From Qipengyuania mesophila (GTDB lineage: Bacteria > Pseudomonadota > Alphaproteobacteria > Sphingomonadales > Sphingomonadaceae): a stretch of DNA of 64,000 nt. The stretch covers positions 1,025,501 through 1,089,500 of the forward strand of contig NZ_JAIGNU010000001.1 of NCBI RefSeq assembly GCF_019711655.1, read 5' to 3'. Shown here piece by piece: positions 44,183 through 54,162 of the stretch. The notes beneath the pieces are model-generated. The model was not told the origin of the DNA. It was given only the letters and a program-made list of their open reading frames with translations, and made no database searches. How positions within the stretch are numbered: the stretch's first letter is position 1; every line of letters starts with the position of its first letter. The position numbers and the translations under genes were made by a program.

Positions 44183-47119
44183 TTAGAAACTGAACCCCAA
44201 AGCAACACCATATCTACGAGGATCCAAAGTGTAGATATTGGTAAAATTCCCCGAGGATGCGTCGGTCAAGTACAATCCTGTCACCGAGCTGCTGTCGAAA
44301 ATGTTCTGAACAAATCCGCGCACGAACCAACGCTCATCCGCACTGTTCAACTGCACGATCGCGTTGGCTTGCACGAATGGCTCGATCCGGTTGACCCTGC
44401 CGTTAAAGATATTGCCGTATTGCTCACCAGTCAGCGCTACGTCCACGCGAGGAACCAGAGTCATGCCATTGTCGAAAGTGGCGGTGTACTGCACACCCAT
44501 CGAAACCTTCATTTCGGGGGCCTGCGGCAACTTGTTCCCTTTTATGTTGACCTCTACGCCAGGGCTTAATACCGCAAGGCCGCTGCCCGCCGGAACGGCT
44601 CCGGCCAAGACATCGCAAATGCTGAATGCGCCGCTTGACGCAAGATTGCCGTCATTAGGAAATTCTTCGGGACCACGAAGACCCAGAGCTGCGTTCACTC
44701 CGGCGACGAATGCGTCGGCCACGCCGGGGGCTGGCCCGGTTACGGCACAATTAGCACCGTTGCTGATATCCTTGATGATGACGGCATCAGGATCGCCGCC
44801 ACCCGGGTCGCGCGGATTGGAGAAGAACTGGTCGCCGGCAACTTCCGCGTTGAGATAACTGAACGTCAAGTTGACAAGCCAATCGGGATCGGGCCGGATA
44901 ACGGACTCTAGTTCCACACCCCAGATATCGGCATCGATAGTATCATTAACTGAGGTACGGGCGACGATGCGGCTAAGCTGCAACCCGCTATACTTATAGT
45001 AGAATGCAGTAGCGTTTAATTGCAGTGCGCCATTCGCAAAGGTATTTTTCGATCCGATTTCAAATGCGTCGATGGTTTCTGATCCGAAGCTTTCAGCCAC
45101 ATCGAAAACGGGCGAAAGGGGCGGGTTGATACCCCCGGATTTATAGCCCCTGGCATAAGATGCGTAAATCGAATTGTCAGGCGTAACTTCGTAGTCGAGC
45201 ACCGCACGCCCGGTTATTTCATCGAAACCTACTTCTCTAAATTGCGTCAGCTGCTCACCTGGCGTACCAGGATCGGCATCAAAAAGACCAGAGGGACCGG
45301 TTAAGGGAGTGATCGGGCTGTCGAACGGCTCCCCGTCATTCGCGTAAGGATTGAGGAAGCTAATCAAGGTCGTGCGCGCAGTCACGTCTTTCTTGTCGTC
45401 GTTATACCGCAAACCTCCGGTGAAGGTCAGACGCTCGGTCAGGTCGACGTAGATCTCCCCGAACACACCGAAGCTCTCAAGATTAGCCTCGAGAGAATTG
45501 TTGCGGTACATGGATGTTGCGAAGTAGGATGGCGGTGCACCGCCTGCCAAAGTACCAAACGATCCCAGAATGGCACTGGCGTAGTCAAGCGCGAATGAGT
45601 TTACATAGTAACTGTTGTCGGTAGTCTTGGACTTTGCATAGATCCCTCCGAGCAGGAAATTGAATGCTCCGTCGAAATCACTGGAAAGGAGGATTTCGCC
45701 GCTCCAGGATTCGCGTTGCTCTGAAGACCTGTCGAAGGATAGCGGCGTTTCGCCGCACAATACATTACCTTCGAACGCGCCCCTGTTCCCATCATCGTTA
45801 TCGGAGGTGCACAATAAGCCCCCTGGGCCATTGGGGATGAGAGCCTCCACAATCGGGGTAAAATACGCCGACGAACCTGGCACGAACGCCGGTGCAGGTG
45901 CGGGGAGGCCGGTAGGCAAACCGTTGGCCGCGAAGCCGGACAACACGTTCAAGGCCGTAGCAAAGCCGGTACGATCCTGAATGCCCAGAAAGTAGTCCTG
46001 CCGGGAATCGACTTCGGTGTCCTGATAAAGACCGGTTGCAGTCAGTGTCATAGCTCCGATGCGCTGCTCGAGACGGGCCTGTAGCTGCACTTCATCGGCA
46101 AAATAGAATGGAGTATACGCCGTGTTTACCGTGCGCACATCGTCGGGCTTATCGAATCCTGCAAATGCATCGGGGCCGTACAGGCTTCCCAATCCCAGTA
46201 CTGAGGGAATTCCCTGAATAGCGAAGAACTCTTGCGAACTGAGCGTTGCGCCGACTGTGGAATTGGCATTGGTGATGTCAAAGTCGCGGCGATTGTTCAG
46301 ACAACCCAGCACGCCGAGCGGGTCACGCTGGCAGGCCTGCTTTTGATTACGTAAACGGGTGTCATCTTCCCTGAAATAATATGCCATGAAGTCGAGAGTG
46401 GTATCGGCACCGGGTTCAAAACGAAGAGAACCACGAACAGCGTACATGTCTCGGTCGTCGACATCCGAATTGTCGAAAAGGTTTGTGGTGTAACCGTCGC
46501 GATTCAGAAAGAATCCGGCTACCCGAACGCCGATAGAATCGCCGATCGGGACATTGACCATCCCTTCGGCCTTGATGCTGTTGTAATTCCCATACTCGAA
46601 CTCTCCGGCCGCGCCGAAAGAACCGAGGTCAGGCTTGGCTGTCACAAGGTTGACAACACCCGAGGTAGCGTTGCGGCCGAAGAGGGTGCCCTGCGGCCCC
46701 CGTAGGACCTCAATTCGCTCAAGGTCAAAATATTCTGTTTCGAACAGCCGGGTACCAAAAAGAGGGGAACCATTGATATGGATAGCCGTCGCTGCGTCAC
46801 ACGTCACACCAACACAAAGATCGCCGATACCACGGATGGTGAAGGACGACCCGGTGAAGTTGCCCTTCGAAAATGAGACGTTCGGGAGCGTCAATTGAAG
46901 GTCAGCAGCGTTCTCGATCTGCTGGCTTTCGAGAGCCGTAGCATCGAAGGCACTGACCGCGATCGGCACCTCTTGCAGACTTTGAGATTGGCGTTGGGCC
47001 GTCACGATGATTACGGATCCTTGGGGTTCCGCCTCATCAGTTGTGGAATCCTGCGCTAAAGCCATCTGCGGCCAAGCCAAGATGGCCGAAGTGGCGAGCA
47101 CCATCGCTCTCAGTGTCAT
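44183..47119 (-). CDS. TonB-dependent outer-membrane receptor
   Basis: 978 residues. A signal peptide (MTLRAMVLATSAILAWPQMALAQ) is followed by a TonB-box-like VIIVTAQRQSQSLQEVPIAV, a plug domain with RIEVLRGPQGTLFGRNATSG, and a long beta-barrel ending in GVALGFSF with terminal Phe. Such receptors in sphingomonads import varied organic substrates as well as iron chelates. It lies downstream of the catabolic operon on the same strand but is separated by 419 bp with a terminator-like hairpin, so it probably has its own promoter. Uptake of the substrate of that operon is the natural inference. AGGGA lies about 7 nt before the ATG. Confidence 0.9.
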   Translation of the reverse strand: MTLRAMVLATSAILAWPQMALAQDSTTDEAEPQGSVIIVTAQRQSQSLQEVPIAVSAFDATALESQQIENAADLQLTLPNVSFSKGNFTGSSFTIRGIGDLCVGVTCDAATAIHINGSPLFGTRLFETEYFDLERIEVLRGPQGTLFGRNATSGVVNLVTAKPDLGSFGAAGEFEYGNYNSIKAEGMVNVPIGDSIGVRVAGFFLNRDGYTTNLFDNSDVDDRDMYAVRGSLRFEPGADTTLDFMAYYFREDDTRLRNQKQACQRDPLGVLGCLNNRRDFDITNANSTVGATLSSQEFFAIQGIPSVLGLGSLYGPDAFAGFDKPDDVRTVNTAYTPFYFADEVQLQARLEQRIGAMTLTATGLYQDTEVDSRQDYFLGIQDRTGFATALNVLSGFAANGLPTGLPAPAPAFVPGSSAYFTPIVEALIPNGPGGLLCTSDNDDGNRGAFEGNVLCGETPLSFDRSSEQRESWSGEILLSSDFDGAFNFLLGGIYAKSKTTDNSYYVNSFALDYASAILGSFGTLAGGAPPSYFATSMYRNNSLEANLESFGVFGEIYVDLTERLTFTGGLRYNDDKKDVTARTTLISFLNPYANDGEPFDSPITPLTGPSGLFDADPGTPGEQLTQFREVGFDEITGRAVLDYEVTPDNSIYASYARGYKSGGINPPLSPVFDVAESFGSETIDAFEIGSKNTFANGALQLNATAFYYKYSGLQLSRIVARTSVNDTIDADIWGVELESVIRPDPDWLVNLTFSYLNAEVAGDQFFSNPRDPGGGDPDAVIIKDISNGANCAVTGPAPGVADAFVAGVNAALGLRGPEEFPNDGNLASSGAFSICDVLAGAVPAGSGLAVLSPGVEVNIKGNKLPQAPEMKVSMGVQYTATFDNGMTLVPRVDVALTGEQYGNIFNGRVNRIEPFVQANAIVQLNSADERWFVRGFVQNIFDSSSVTGLYLTDASSGNFTNIYTLDPRRYGVALGFSF

Positions 47120-47538
47120 ATAGCATCCCTTCCCATCTCTTCAGTGCGACGATAATTGGCTCCGCCGCTTACTGCAAAATGGGGCGACCTCGAGGGTCGC
47201 CCCTTAGTCTGTGGAGAGGAGAGGGAGAGAATTAGCCCAATCCCCGTCCATGGGCATATACATCCGCGTGATATTAGTAAAGCGCCTTATCTTTTGACCC
47301 CATGGGCCACGATCCAGATCGCACGCGGAGTGAACGTTTGCTAAAGATCAGCAATGGTTGGCGTGCTAAGCGAGTTGCTCCCGATAAAGCTTTTGCCCCA
47401 GCTGGCATCGAGACCAACGAAGCGTTCGCCGTGCCGACGGCGACAATAGTTCGGATATAGTACAAGATGAATATGGACGCCCTTTGCCCCCATCTCGCTG
47501 GCCTCTGACCAGGAACCAGCCTCTTAGTATGGGGGATC
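47120..47538. other. Intergenic region, hairpin only
   Basis: 419 bp upstream of the TonB receptor. It contains the 9-bp stem at 47181-47203 and probably the receptor promoter. No protein of recognisable family is encoded; no RNA gene was recognised. Confidence 0.45.
47181..47203 (-). terminator. Hairpin, likely terminator of the catabolic operon
   Basis: Stem GGGGCGACC and GGTCGCCCC with loop TCGAG. On the minus strand the stem is followed by ATTTTG. It lies about 340 nt past the hydrolase stop and 61 nt before the TonB-receptor ATG, so it may end the operon transcript or act as an attenuator for the receptor. Confidence 0.5.
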
Positions 47539-48510
47539 TCAGAGGCTCCAAAAGGCCAGTACCGCCCGTAGCGCAGCGACGAACGCGAGCGGCTGATCCA
47601 GCATGAGATGATGGCGTGCATCGGGCACTGCAACAATTGGTATCTTTCCCCCTCCCAGTTCCCGGATATAGCGGGCGGAATCGCGATCAAAGAGCTGACT
47701 TTTCTCGCCGTACACAATCGCTTTGCGCCCGGGCGCATCGACCAGCCTCTGGCCTACTGTCAGCCATTCGTCGGGCTTGTTGCTGCGCCGGAACACTTCG
47801 GGAGAAAACTTCCATGTCCACTCCTCGCCATCGCGGCGGAGAGAGTGATAGGCCATGTAATCCATCAGGAACGGCTCACCAACTGCCTGCGGCGGCGACA
47901 GGATATACCTCTCGCGCGCCGCTTCGTAGGTGGGGTAGCGTCGCACCGGTTTGTCAGGATTACCCGACCCGGGGCTCGATCTGCCCATGGTCCAGTATTT
48001 CTCCAGCTTTTCGGGCCGCATCACCATGAGATCGCAGACAATAACGCCGGCGAAGGCATCCGGCGATTGGGAAACGGCGGTCAGCGCTGCACCCGAGCCG
48101 AAACTATGGGCGATGATCGTCGGTCTGCTTCCATCTGCAAACAAATCGAGCGCTTCGCTGATCTCGACAAATTCCTTTCCCCGCGCAGCTATATCGGCCA
48201 CGCCGCGCATCTCGCTATCGCCCATACCGGCCAGATCGAACGCCACCACGTCGTAGTCTTCGGCAAGGTACGGTGCGATGAAGGCAAAGCAGCGGGCATG
48301 GGCGAGAAAACCGTGAGTCATGAGCAATTTGGGCCGGTCACGCCTGCCCCAGCGAAGATAATGCACCCGCGCGCCACCAACCTCTACGAAGCCTTCCTCA
48401 CGGGGCACGCTCAGCGCCCAGGCGAACCATTCGGGTATATCCGCCCCGTCGCCGGCCCATACGGGATCAATATCTGTTGACCCGTCGTGGATTGGTTTCA
48501 TTTCATTCAT
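47539..48510 (-). CDS. Alpha/beta-fold hydrolase
   Basis: 323 residues. The oxyanion turn is HGF (66-68), the nucleophile Ser136 lies in AHSFGSG, and a late His in PDARHHLMLDQP completes the triad. The sequence pattern is that of esterase/epoxide-hydrolase-like enzymes. ATG 48510 overlaps the monooxygenase stop as ATGA; the longer frame upstream lies inside that gene. Directly behind a Baeyer-Villiger monooxygenase, its likely job is to hydrolyse the ester or lactone that enzyme makes. It is the last gene of the operon. Confidence 0.85.
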   Translation of the reverse strand: MNEMKPIHDGSTDIDPVWAGDGADIPEWFAWALSVPREEGFVEVGGARVHYLRWGRRDRPKLLMTHGFLAHARCFAFIAPYLAEDYDVVAFDLAGMGDSEMRGVADIAARGKEFVEISEALDLFADGSRPTIIAHSFGSGAALTAVSQSPDAFAGVIVCDLMVMRPEKLEKYWTMGRSSPGSGNPDKPVRRYPTYEAARERYILSPPQAVGEPFLMDYMAYHSLRRDGEEWTWKFSPEVFRRSNKPDEWLTVGQRLVDAPGRKAIVYGEKSQLFDRDSARYIRELGGGKIPIVAVPDARHHLMLDQPLAFVAALRAVLAFWSL

Positions 48511-50144
48511 TTCGGCGCAGTCTCCATACCGGATAGTGTATTCCTGATAAAACCACGATAATCGTGCCGTGCGACATCGTGGCATAGATCGGCGTAACCA
48601 GATACGCTGGGGAAATTGATCAGTTGTCGGGGTTTGCCGGGAATATTGGCGCCCATGTACCACGATTCAGCCTTGGGGAAGAGCGTCATCGACCCTACTT
48701 GGGCGACCATATCGGTCCAGCTTCGCTGGGCCAGCGCATCGGCTTCGAAAAGGCCGATCCTGTTATCGCGCAGCCAGATCAGGAAATCGCAGATCCAGTC
48801 ACCCTGGATTTCGGCGCTTGTCGGACCGTTGGAAAAGCCTGAAGGGCTGAGCGGTCCGTAGGCGAACAGCATGTTCGGAAATTGGGCGACAGCCATGCCC
48901 AGATAGGCTTTGATCTCACTCTTCCATGCTTCTGCCAGCGCCAGCCTTCCGCGGCCGGTGATGTTCATGTCGATGAGCCCGCCACGACCGGCATCGAAGC
49001 CGGTCGCGAAGACAATGAGATCGCACGGGATCATGCCAGTGGCTGTTTCTATCCCGGCCTCGGTGACGCGAGTGATCGCGGTGTCGTTCAGATCGACCAG
49101 CGTCACATTGTCTTGTGCGAAGATCTCGTAATAATTCTGTTCGAGCGATGGTCGCTTGGTCCCGAAGGGATGTGGCGGCTCATCGGGAGCGAGCTTCTCG
49201 GCAATGGTCGGGTCGCAGATCCGCTCGCGCACCTTGTCACGCCAGAACTCGTAGGCGTGGCGATTGGCGTCCTCGTTCGTCAGTATGTCAGCGAAATTAT
49301 GATACCAGAAGCGCAACCCTCCTCGCTGCCACAAATCCTCGAAATGCGTAGTCCGCTCTTCCTCGGTCACAGCCAGGGCCGAAATGTCCAGCGATTGGCA
49401 TTCGAAACCGCCACTTGTCGTAAGCCTTTTCTGGAAGACAGCGGGATATTCGGATTTTTCGCGAAGCTGACGATCTGCGTCCAGTTTTTCCTGCCGCATG
49501 GGAAGGGCGAGAATCGGGGTTCGCTGAAAAAGCGTCAGCTGCTCCGCGCAGCTTGCCGCCTCCTGCGCCACCTGTACGCCGCTGGCACCCGTGCCGATCA
49601 GGGCGATCCGGCGGCCGGAAAGGTCGATGCCTTCCTGCGGCCAGCGGGCGGTATGGCACCATTCGCCTTCGAAATCGCTAAGGCCCGGGATATCGGGAAT
49701 GTAGGGTTTCGAGGCGAACCCCAGGGCCGGCAAGAGGAAACGCGCGCTTACTTTTCCGCCATCGTCGAGCTTCAATCGCCAGCAGGCGGTGTCTTCATCG
49801 AACGGCGCGCTTTCGACCCGTGTTTTCATTCGCATTGCCGGCCAGAGGTCGAGCGTATCGCAGACGTGGAGGAAATAGGCGCGCAGTTCTTCCCAGCCTG
49901 GAAATCGTTCGCTCCACGTCCAGCTTTTCCATACTTCCGCAATGGAAAATTCGTAAAGTGGAACCTGGGAATCGACCCGTGCTCCCGGATAGCGGTTCCA
50001 GTACCAGATTCCGCCCGGCTGCTCCGCTGCGTCTACCAGCAGAACATCGAACCCCGCCTGACGCAGCTTGTATAGCAGGTATATTCCGCTGAACCCGGCC
50101 CCGACGATTACGACATCATAGTCAGGAAGGGGCGAATGGCTCAC
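48507..50144 (-). CDS. Baeyer-Villiger flavin monooxygenase
   Basis: Uses NADPH, FAD and O2 to insert oxygen next to a ketone. 545 residues with two Rossmann motifs (GAGFSG 15-20, GTGASG 184-189) and the type I BVMO fingerprint FEGEWCHTARW (158-168) between them; PGGIWYWNRYPGARVD is also diagnostic. GTG 50144 overlaps the ligase stop as GTGA and starts just before the first Rossmann motif. The neighbouring hydrolase and acyl-CoA genes suggest a cyclic or branched ketone intermediate. Substrate unknown. Confidence 0.92.
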   Translation of the reverse strand: MSHSPLPDYDVVIVGAGFSGIYLLYKLRQAGFDVLLVDAAEQPGGIWYWNRYPGARVDSQVPLYEFSIAEVWKSWTWSERFPGWEELRAYFLHVCDTLDLWPAMRMKTRVESAPFDEDTACWRLKLDDGGKVSARFLLPALGFASKPYIPDIPGLSDFEGEWCHTARWPQEGIDLSGRRIALIGTGASGVQVAQEAASCAEQLTLFQRTPILALPMRQEKLDADRQLREKSEYPAVFQKRLTTSGGFECQSLDISALAVTEEERTTHFEDLWQRGGLRFWYHNFADILTNEDANRHAYEFWRDKVRERICDPTIAEKLAPDEPPHPFGTKRPSLEQNYYEIFAQDNVTLVDLNDTAITRVTEAGIETATGMIPCDLIVFATGFDAGRGGLIDMNITGRGRLALAEAWKSEIKAYLGMAVAQFPNMLFAYGPLSPSGFSNGPTSAEIQGDWICDFLIWLRDNRIGLFEADALAQRSWTDMVAQVGSMTLFPKAESWYMGANIPGKPRQLINFPSVSGYADLCHDVARHDYRGFIRNTLSGMETAPK

Positions 50145-51751
50145 GAGGCCCCGGCACCCGCTTTCGCGATGTCTTTGGCCGTAGTATAATCCGCCTTGCC
50201 GTTTGACGCGCGCAAGGCGGTTTGCGTTGGGCAAATCGCCTTGGGCGTTTTGTAACCTGCCAGTTGCTGGCGCACGTGATCCTTGATCGCTTGCGCGTCG
50301 AAGTCCGCATCCTGGGTCAAATGCACCACAGCGGTCACCGCTTCGCCCCATTTTTCGTCAGGCACCCCGACGACAAGCGCGTCGGCAATGGCGGGATGGG
50401 TTTTGAGCACTTCCTCCACCTCCTCGGGGTAAACCTTTTCACCTGCGGTGTTGATGCAGACGCTGCCGCGGCCCAGCAAGGTCAGGCTTCCATCGGATTC
50501 CACCCGGCACCAGTCGCCCGGGATGGAGTAACGCACGCCATCGATCGTCCTGAAAGTCTTGGCCGACTTTTCCGGGTCCTTGTAGTATCCTGTGGGGATT
50601 GCGCCCTTGCGGGCAATAAAGCCGGGCACGCCGCTCCCCGCCTCGACCTTCCGGTCGTTCTCGTCGAATACGTCGCAAAATTCCCCGATCCCGAATTTCG
50701 CGGTGTTGGTGCCGCCCTGTGCGGTCGTCACCGACAAGCCGTAGCCCAGCCCTTCCGAAGCGCCAAAACTGTCCATGAGGATGACCTGGGGGATATGTTT
50801 GCACAGGCCCGCCTTTACCTGTTTACTCCACATGACGCCGGACGAGATGATCGAAATCAGGCTGCTCGTGTCCCAGCGCTTCGGGTGGGCGTCCAGCGCC
50901 TGCAGCATGGGTTTGGCAAAAGCGTCACCGACAATGGCGATGCTCTGCACCTTGTGCTGGTCCACTGCATCCCACAATTCTTCGGCGTCGAAGGATGGAT
51001 CGGACAGCGTGACGATGGCCCCGCCCGACATGAGCGTGCCGATAGCAGTAATGAACCCGGTTCCATGCATCAGCGGGCACGCCGGCAAAGTGATGCGCGC
51101 AAGCTCGCCCTGCTTCACCAGGGCCACCATTTCCTCCATGGTCTGGGGAACCGGACCCAGCAGCTTTTGCGCGTCGAGCTGAGCCTTGCGCATATCATCG
51201 TGTCGCCACATCACGCCCTTGGGCATGCCGGTGGTACCGCCTGTATATATGAACAGCAGGTCATCGGGGGAACGCTCGATATCGAGAGGCGCGCCGTTAC
51301 CTTCTACAAGTTTTTCGTAAGGAAGCGCGAAGGAAGCGATCTGCGAAGCATCGCCGATTTCTACAAATGTATGAACCTTGGTCAACCGTTCCTTCAGTTC
51401 AAGAATGCAGTCGCGGAACTCGGAACTGTAAACAATTACCTCGCTATCGGAATCGTCGAAGATGTAGAAAACCTCCTCGGGACGGTAACGATAATTGATG
51501 TTCACGTGCGTGAGGCGGCCCTTGAAGCACGCGGCCATCAATTCCCCGTATTCGGGACGGTTGCGCATGTAGAAGGCTATCTTCGCCCCGTCGCCTGCAC
51601 CTTGCGCGCGCAGATTGCGCGCCAAATTGTTCGAACGCTTCGACATTTCGGGCCAGCTAATGATCCGGTCGCCGTGAATCAGCGCCGGAGCATCTTCTGG
51701 GACCGCAGGCTCGATTGCATCAAGGATGTCGCCAAGGTTCCAGTCGATCAC
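50141..51751 (-). CDS. AMP-binding acyl-CoA synthetase
   Basis: Activates a carboxylic acid to its CoA thioester via an acyl-AMP. 536 residues; the P-loop YTGGTTGMPKG is at about 169-179, the A8 hinge region reads GRGSVCINTAGEKVYPEEVEEVL, and a C-terminal catalytic Lys lies in SNGKADY. It resembles the FadD17/FadD19-type ligases of steroid and terpenoid clusters more than long-chain FadD. The start at 51751 is 63 nt downstream of the dehydrogenase stop. It is expected to feed the dehydrogenases encoded just upstream. Confidence 0.88.
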   Translation of the reverse strand: MIDWNLGDILDAIEPAVPEDAPALIHGDRIISWPEMSKRSNNLARNLRAQGAGDGAKIAFYMRNRPEYGELMAACFKGRLTHVNINYRYRPEEVFYIFDDSDSEVIVYSSEFRDCILELKERLTKVHTFVEIGDASQIASFALPYEKLVEGNGAPLDIERSPDDLLFIYTGGTTGMPKGVMWRHDDMRKAQLDAQKLLGPVPQTMEEMVALVKQGELARITLPACPLMHGTGFITAIGTLMSGGAIVTLSDPSFDAEELWDAVDQHKVQSIAIVGDAFAKPMLQALDAHPKRWDTSSLISIISSGVMWSKQVKAGLCKHIPQVILMDSFGASEGLGYGLSVTTAQGGTNTAKFGIGEFCDVFDENDRKVEAGSGVPGFIARKGAIPTGYYKDPEKSAKTFRTIDGVRYSIPGDWCRVESDGSLTLLGRGSVCINTAGEKVYPEEVEEVLKTHPAIADALVVGVPDEKWGEAVTAVVHLTQDADFDAQAIKDHVRQQLAGYKTPKAICPTQTALRASNGKADYTTAKDIAKAGAGAS

Positions 51752-51814
51752 GTATTAATTCCTCTCTCCTTGGTGGCCACGATTTTGTCGGTAGCGTGCG
51801 CCTAATTCATCGTC

Positions 51815-52906
51815 TCATGCGACCTGCGTCCACCCCTGCAAGGCCGCTGCTTCGGCCCGGACCGCTTCGGGACCGCCCAGAACCTGGCGGTCGAAACCGA
51901 TTCGCTTGAACCAGAAATGCAGACCTAGGAGATCGGTAAAACCCATCCCCCCATGCACCTCGGTTGAGGTTCGGGCGACAAAACGGTGGACTTCGCCCGT
52001 ATGTGATTTGGCATGGCATGCCACCAGCGAAGCCTCGTCGGGCGTCGCATCGAACGCATGGGCGGCATACCAGACCAGCGAACGGCATGGTTCATGGCGG
52101 GCAGCCATTTCCGCGCACATATGCTTGACCGCCTGGAAGCTGCCGATCACTCGTCCGAACTGTTCGCGCTGCCCGGCATAGTCGACCGCTTTTTCGATCA
52201 TAGCCTGGCCCGCACCGAGGCTATCGGCGGCCAGGAGCACCCGGCCGGCGTCCCGCAGGCGCCTGACTGTGGCCCCACCATCGTCCGCGAGAGCCTCGCC
52301 CGCTACGCCAGAAAACCGCAGCTCCCCTACGCTCCGGGTGCGGTCGATCGTTTTGAGAGCAACCTTCTCCAGACCCGCAGCATCGCCAGCTACGGAGTGC
52401 ATACGACCGGCGGTATCGGCTACCAGAAACGCGTCGGCTTCCAGGAAGTCGAGCGCGAACAAAGCCGTTCCGTCGAGCTTTGCGCCGTCGAAGTCCACGC
52501 CTGCCCGGTCCCGGATCTCCACCGTTTCCGCGATCGCGACGGCGATTTGCGCCTCGCCCTTCGCTATCCTCGGCAGCCAGTGCGCCTTCAACTCCTCGCT
52601 ACCGCCCTGTGCCAGCGCAAGGGGTGCCAGTACATGGGCACCGATAAAAGGCACCGGCGCGACGGCATAGCCGAGCTGCTCGGCCACAACGGCGGCATCG
52701 AGCATTGTCATCCCGAGCCCGTCATGTTGCTCGGGAACCATCATTCCCCAAATGCCGATTTCGCCCAGCGCCGAACGCACGTTGTCGCTGAAGGGAACCG
52801 AGCCCTCCGCGCATTCGCGCACATGATCGAGCGGACAAGTATCAGCAAGAGTGCGGCTGATCGCGTCGCAGAGCATCTCCTGGTCTTGCGAAAGTCCGAA
52901 ATCCAT
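51815..52906 (-). CDS. Acyl-CoA dehydrogenase, short (beta-type) subunit
   Basis: 363 residues: N-terminal helical domain (MDFGLSQDQEMLCDAISRTL), middle domain without the AGSD signature, and a C-terminal domain with EQFGRVIGSFQAVKHMCAEMAAR and EVHGGMGFTDLLGLHFWFKRI. Its start shares one base with the stop of the long partner (TGATG), so equimolar production of an alpha2beta2 enzyme is likely. Part of the minus-strand catabolic operon. Confidence 0.85.
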   Translation of the reverse strand: MDFGLSQDQEMLCDAISRTLADTCPLDHVRECAEGSVPFSDNVRSALGEIGIWGMMVPEQHDGLGMTMLDAAVVAEQLGYAVAPVPFIGAHVLAPLALAQGGSEELKAHWLPRIAKGEAQIAVAIAETVEIRDRAGVDFDGAKLDGTALFALDFLEADAFLVADTAGRMHSVAGDAAGLEKVALKTIDRTRSVGELRFSGVAGEALADDGGATVRRLRDAGRVLLAADSLGAGQAMIEKAVDYAGQREQFGRVIGSFQAVKHMCAEMAARHEPCRSLVWYAAHAFDATPDEASLVACHAKSHTGEVHRFVARTSTEVHGGMGFTDLLGLHFWFKRIGFDRQVLGGPEAVRAEAAALQGWTQVA

Positions 52907-54156
52907 CAGGCGGCTCCCTTATTCTGCCCGCTTGCAACGGCCGTCGCCTGTTCGGCCGCGGGAGGCGTTGCGAACTTGGGTTCGCGCGGCATTTCCAGCC
53001 CGCGTTCGGCGATGATGTTCTTCTGGATCTGGGCGGTGCCTCCACCGATGATCAGACCAAGCTGGAACATGTAGTTCCACTGCCAGGCACCGTCTTCGCG
53101 CTCGCGCTCGCTTCCGTGATAGAGTATGCCCATCTCGCCCATTGCGTCGATCGCGAGCGCGGAAATCTGATGGGCGAGCTCACAGCTCTGCAGCTTCACG
53201 ACAAGTTTCGCCATGCCGCCGGCATCCCCCCTAAGGCTGTTCGACAGGATGCGCATGCCGTTGAATTTCATCGCCGCGACTTCGGCTTGCAATGCAACCA
53301 GCCGGTCACGCAGAACGGCGTTGTCCATTGCGCAACCCTGGCCGATGCGTTCTTTTTGCATCAGCCTGACCAGCGCCTGGAGCCGGTTTTCCAGTGCATC
53401 GGGGTCGCCCAGCATGCCACGTTCATGGCCCAGTGTGGCATTGGCCACGTACCACCCCTGCCCGCGCTGCCCGACGATCTGATCCAAGGGAACCCGCACG
53501 TCGGTAAAGAACGTTTCATTGAACTCGGCATGACCGGTCATGGTCTTGAGTGGTCGGACCTCGATCCCTGGTGTGTCCATCGAGAAGATCAAGTAGGAGA
53601 TGCTGCCGTGCTTGGGCGCGTCCGGTTCGGTCCGCACAAGGCAAAAGATCATGTCCGCCTGCTTGGCCGTGCTGGTCCAGATCTTCTGTCCGTTGATGAC
53701 AAAGTCGCCATTTTCGACGCGGGCGCTGGTCTTGAGCGCGGCGAGGTCCGATCCCGCTCCAGGTTCCGAATATCCCTGACACCAGACTATCTCGCCATTA
53801 AGGGTCGGCTCGATCCATTGCCGTTTCTGGGCTTCGGTTCCGAGTTCCAGCAGCGTGGGAACGAGCATGGAAATGCCCTGGTTCGCAAGGCCTGCGGGGA
53901 TGCCAGCGCGCGAAAATTCCTCGGCAATGATCCGCGATTTCAGGATGTCCGGCTCGGCTCCGTATCCGCCGTATTCTTTGGGAATCGTGCGCGCGGTGTA
54001 ACCATGCAGGATCAACAGCTGTTGCCATTCGACGGCTTCGGGGGAAGGGCGCGCGGCACGGCCTTGGCCATCGGGTGCGCGGTGACCGTGGGTTTGCAGG
54101 AACTGGCGCACTTCCTCGCGAAACACGTCATACTGGGGTCCGTAGTCGAGATCCAT
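52906..54156 (-). CDS. Acyl-CoA dehydrogenase, long (alpha-type) subunit
   Basis: 416 residues. The flavin signature QGYSEPGAGSDLAALKTSA and KIWTSTAKQADMIFCLVRTE are present; the C-terminus LIIGGGTAQIQKNIIAERGL matches the usual cofactor tail with Gly-Gly-Gly-Thr in place of Gly-Gly-Ser/Thr-Glu spacing. A Pro/Ala-rich tail of about 25 residues follows. It is coupled to the short subunit and lies 6 nt downstream of the DUF35 gene, in a context like steroid side-chain degradation clusters. Confidence 0.87.
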   Translation of the reverse strand: MDLDYGPQYDVFREEVRQFLQTHGHRAPDGQGRAARPSPEAVEWQQLLILHGYTARTIPKEYGGYGAEPDILKSRIIAEEFSRAGIPAGLANQGISMLVPTLLELGTEAQKRQWIEPTLNGEIVWCQGYSEPGAGSDLAALKTSARVENGDFVINGQKIWTSTAKQADMIFCLVRTEPDAPKHGSISYLIFSMDTPGIEVRPLKTMTGHAEFNETFFTDVRVPLDQIVGQRGQGWYVANATLGHERGMLGDPDALENRLQALVRLMQKERIGQGCAMDNAVLRDRLVALQAEVAAMKFNGMRILSNSLRGDAGGMAKLVVKLQSCELAHQISALAIDAMGEMGILYHGSEREREDGAWQWNYMFQLGLIIGGGTAQIQKNIIAERGLEMPREPKFATPPAAEQATAVASGQNKGAA

Positions 54157-54162
54157 CTTGGT

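Noticed and set aside
43754-44193. Open frames of 68 and 128 codons in the gap after the efflux operon
   Set aside because: No ribosome site, no hydrophobic or motif pattern, and composition like non-coding sequence; no resemblance to a transposase could be supported.
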